The notes under the pieces were generated by a model. That model was not told the origin of the DNA. It did not search any database and worked only from the letters and a program-made list of their open reading frames with translations. Shown here piece by piece: positions 33,347 to 35,304 of a stretch of 35,304 nucleotides of DNA (within the stretch, counting starts at the first letter, position 1; every line of letters begins with the position of its first letter). Where the stretch lies: NCBI GenBank assembly GCA_031291185.1, contig JARLJM010000185.1, forward strand, positions 1 through 35,304. The letters run 5' to 3'. A program made the translations under genes and the position numbers. The DNA comes from Parasulfuritortus sp. GTDB taxonomy: Bacteria; Pseudomonadota; Gammaproteobacteria; Burkholderiales; Thiobacillaceae.

Positions 33347-34537
33347 CTAGAAAATGAAGTCCAGCGCCAGGCTGAACACGGTCATGTGTCCGTCCCAGGA
33401 AGGGGCGCCGGGGCGATAGAGAAAGACCGAACTGGGTGAGCCATGTATCCAGTCCACCTGGGCCTTCAGGTCCAGGTCGTGCTGGATATCCCAGCGTCCG
33501 CCCAGGAACACGGTGTGCTGGTCGCTATGCGATCCGCCGGCCAGGCTGGAAATGTAAGACGGAATCGAGGAGGCGAACTCCACTGGCGTTGACTTGACCT
33601 TGGAATATCCGAGGTATGGCGTGACATCCCCGATGCGGTAGGCCGCTATGGCATACCCGGCCTTGGTGTCTTCGAAGGCGGAGGTATCGTGCTTGGTCTG
33701 GCTGAACATCAACTGAAGCTGCAGCGGTCCCTTGTCGTAGACCACGCCGAGTGAATCGTATCGGCTCCATTTGTCCACGACCGAGAGGTCGGGGGCGATT
33801 GAAATGGCATCGAATCCTGCCAGCGAATTGGTCGGCATTTCATCTTTGAAACGGACCTGGGCATGGCTGAGGCGGACCTGCCAGGGGCCGTTGAGGTAAT
33901 CCAGGTATCCGCCCAGCAGCAGGGAGCCGGACAGGTTCCAGGAAATGTCGTTGTAGAAAGCCGTCTTTTCAGGAGATCTTCCGGCAAACAGTTTGCCGCG
34001 CAGCAAGCCATTGCCGGCGGGTACCGTTTTGCTGATATCGAGACCGTCAAAATTGGAGAAGACCAGCATTCCAAAGTAATCGGGAGGCGGCCGAACGGTG
34101 AGGTTGGAATAGCCAACCATACGGGAGTCGGCCAGCATGTAGAACTCGGTGCCCAGCCGGCCGACGCGCAGGCTCAGGGTCGAATCGGGATCGTAGCGCA
34201 GGAAGGCCCAGGACAGTTCGGGCCGGTAGCTGCCGTCGTAGCGATAGCGGCTGATCGCCTGCACGACGCCGTCCAGTTCGTCATTGATTCGGTAACTGGC
34301 CTGCAGCCCGATCATCGAATCGATCTTTCCTGACCAGCTCGTGGTCAGTCCGTCCGGCTGCGACAAATCGCGGACATATTGGGCGCCATCCTTGTCTGAA
34401 CGGGCAATGCCGAGGGTGCCGAAACCTTGCAGGGATAAACGACCGCTCGCCGAGATATCTTCGGTTTGCTCCGCCGCGCCAGCAGCGCTGACGGTTCCCA
34501 ATGCAGTGACCAATAACAGGATGTACCCTGGTTTCAT
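33347..34537 (-). CDS. Porin-like outer-membrane beta-barrel protein
   Basis: This is a 396-aa protein from the ATG at 34537 with a signal peptide (1-22, ending AGAAEQ). An upstream in-frame start at 34588 adds 17 residues without a signal and is rejected. The body is rich in alternating aromatic and polar strands, and the last residue is Phe (SLALDFIF), the outer-membrane barrel C-terminal mark. Early motifs GRLSLQGFGTLGIARSD and LSWAFLRYDPDSTLSLRVGRLGTEF resemble bacterial porins. A GAG about nine bases upstream may be the ribosome site. It leads the three-gene unit with the PstS-like protein and the EAL protein, so it may be the entry channel for their ligand. A specific substrate cannot be named. 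Confidence 0.8.
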   Translation of the reverse strand: MKPGYILLLVTALGTVSAAGAAEQTEDISASGRLSLQGFGTLGIARSDKDGAQYVRDLSQPDGLTTSWSGKIDSMIGLQASYRINDELDGVVQAISRYRYDGSYRPELSWAFLRYDPDSTLSLRVGRLGTEFYMLADSRMVGYSNLTVRPPPDYFGMLVFSNFDGLDISKTVPAGNGLLRGKLFAGRSPEKTAFYNDISWNLSGSLLLGGYLDYLNGPWQVRLSHAQVRFKDEMPTNSLAGFDAISIAPDLSVVDKWSRYDSLGVVYDKGPLQLQLMFSQTKHDTSAFEDTKAGYAIAAYRIGDVTPYLGYSKVKSTPVEFASSIPSYISSLAGGSHSDQHTVFLGGRWDIQHDLDLKAQVDWIHGSPSSVFLYRPGAPSWDGHMTVFSLALDFIF

Positions 34538-34593
34538 TTTTTCTACTCGCCGTTGTGGAGAGTCCGCGGAGAAACCCTCAGCCAGCAATTCCC

Positions 34594-34603
34594 CCTGATC
34601 AGG
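34594..34603. promoter_or_regulatory. CCTGATCAGG palindrome in the porin-operon promoter region
   Basis: A perfect 10-base palindrome lies 57 bases upstream of the porin-like gene's ATG, in the 178-base gap to lysS. The heptamer ATCAGGC of its right half recurs at 34642-34648. A repressor or activator site is possible, but chance cannot be excluded. I do not see a convincing -35/-10 pair in the gap. Confidence 0.25.
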
Positions 34604-34683
34604 CAGGCGGTGTTTGAACGAAGTCTAGTCCCTGTTTTGGAATCAGGCCATGCCGGATCGGAAATCCTGACGTTTTATTTTGT

Positions 34684-34709
34684 CGGTAACCGCATCTGGG
34701 CGGTTACCG
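34684..34709. terminator. Strong hairpin at the 3' end of lysS
   Basis: CGGTAACCGC (34684-34693) and GCGGTTACCG (34700-34709) form a perfect 10-bp stem with a 6-base loop, starting 7 bases past the lysS stop. The location fits transcript termination or 3'-end protection. The lysS RNA reads ACAAAATAAAAC after the stem rather than a U-tract. It is therefore not a textbook intrinsic terminator. Confidence 0.55.
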
Positions 34710-34715
34710 GATACC

Positions 34716-35304
34716 TCAGTCTTCGCGCCGCAACTGCGGGAACAGGATCACGTCCCGAATGCTGGCTGCATCGGTCAGCAGCATCACGAAACGGTCAATC
34801 CCGATGCCGCAACCGGCCGTAGGCGGCAGGCCATGTTCCAGGGCGCGGATATAGTCGGCGTCGTAATACATCGCCTCCTCATCGCCGGCCTCCTTGGCGG
34901 TGACCTGGGCCTGGAAGCGGGCAGCCTGATCTTCCGGATCGTTCAGCTCGGAGAAGCCGTTGGCGACCTCGCGGCCGGCGATGTATAGCTCGAATCGCTC
35001 GGTGATGTCCGGCCGGGCGTCGGAAGCGCGGGCCAGGGGCGAGGTCTCCACCGGGTAATCGACTATGTAGGTGGGCTGGATCAACTGGTGTTCGGTGGTT
35101 TCCTCGAACAGGCTCAGTTGCAGGCCGCCGAGACCGTCGTTCTTGCGGAAGGGTATCTTGCGTCGCTTCAGTTCCTCGACCACAAAATCGCGGTCATGAA
35201 GTGGCGCGTCTTTCAGCTCCGGGTTGTACTGGATGGTGGCTTCCAGTGCGGTCAGCCGTGCGAACGGGCGCGACAGGTCGATGGTGTGGCCCTGGTAGGG
35301 CACC
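34716..35304 (-). CDS. lysS: Lysyl-tRNA synthetase class II (C-terminal part, cut by window edge)
   Basis: This is the last 195 or so residues of LysRS, which charges tRNA-Lys. The 5' part is beyond the right edge. The class II catalytic fold is recognised by the motif 2/3 region: [39 protein letters not shown], and motif 3 [26 protein letters not shown] near the end. The full family length is about 500 aa, so about 60 percent is missing. The stop TGA at 34718-34716 is followed by the strong hairpin. Its left neighbour is the porin-like gene on the same strand, 178 bases away, so the porin unit probably has its own promoter. Confidence 0.96.
   Translation of the reverse strand, partial: VPYQGHTIDLSRPFARLTALEATIQYNPELKDAPLHDRDFVVEELKRRKIPFRKNDGLGGLQLSLFEETTEHQLIQPTYIVDYPVETSPLARASDARPDITERFELYIAGREVANGFSELNDPEDQAARFQAQVTAKEAGDEEAMYYDADYIRALEHGLPPTAGCGIGIDRFVMLLTDAASIRDVILFPQLRRED

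Overview
This window is 35.3 kb of compact, GC-rich chromosomal DNA from a proteobacterium, most likely a betaproteobacterium. The evidence is the divergent lptD-surA / amgK-murU block, an rnfABCDGE-nth operon, a DUF1841 gene (a family I know mainly from Betaproteobacteria), a ubiquinone hydroxylase pair next to pepP and dsbC, and paired GGDEF/EAL proteins. The order cannot be fixed from the sequence. I see no rRNA, tRNA, CRISPR array, insertion sequence or prophage, and no gene-free stretch over 200 bases. The left edge lies just past the surA stop, and the right edge cuts lysS.

Layout. (1) 10-3559, minus: lptD-surA, for LPS export and outer-membrane protein folding. Only 28 bp separates it from (2) 3588-10383, plus: amgK-murU (peptidoglycan sugar recycling), pepP, a Phd/PIN toxin-antitoxin pair, two ubiquinone-type FAD hydroxylases and a predicted lipoprotein DsbC. 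A tonB gene follows at 10421-11170. (3) 11149-18944, minus: a ten-gene string, rnfABCDGE, nth, a FIST-domain protein, a DUF1841 protein and a PduO-type cobalamin adenosyltransferase. Nearly every junction overlaps by 4-11 bases. (4) 19053-24592, minus: alanine dehydrogenase, the copper ATPase copA and a membrane PAS-GGDEF-EAL protein with a structured leader. (5) 24723-26559, minus: a HupE/UreJ-type metal permease, an HDOD protein and a small DUF3391-like partner. (6) 26679-30454, minus: the moxR - DUF58 - transglutaminase operon. (7) 30495-34537, minus: a porin-like protein, a short PstS-like periplasmic protein and a HAMP-PAS-degenerate GGDEF-EAL protein. (8) 34716-35304, minus: the 3' part of lysS.

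How the genes work together. Several blocks serve the envelope (LptD, SurA, AmgK/MurU, DsbC, TonB, porin). Others serve redox and quinone metabolism (Rnf, Ubi hydroxylases). Three proteins are signalling proteins: two of the c-di-GMP type and one HDOD. The most unusual arrangements are the porin / PstS-like / EAL operon, which may be a ligand-binding-protein-controlled c-di-GMP switch; the toxin gene whose stop overlaps the ubiH start; and the FIST/DUF1841/adenosyltransferase tail on the Rnf operon. No entirely new system is proven here. The porin / PstS-like / EAL unit is the best candidate.
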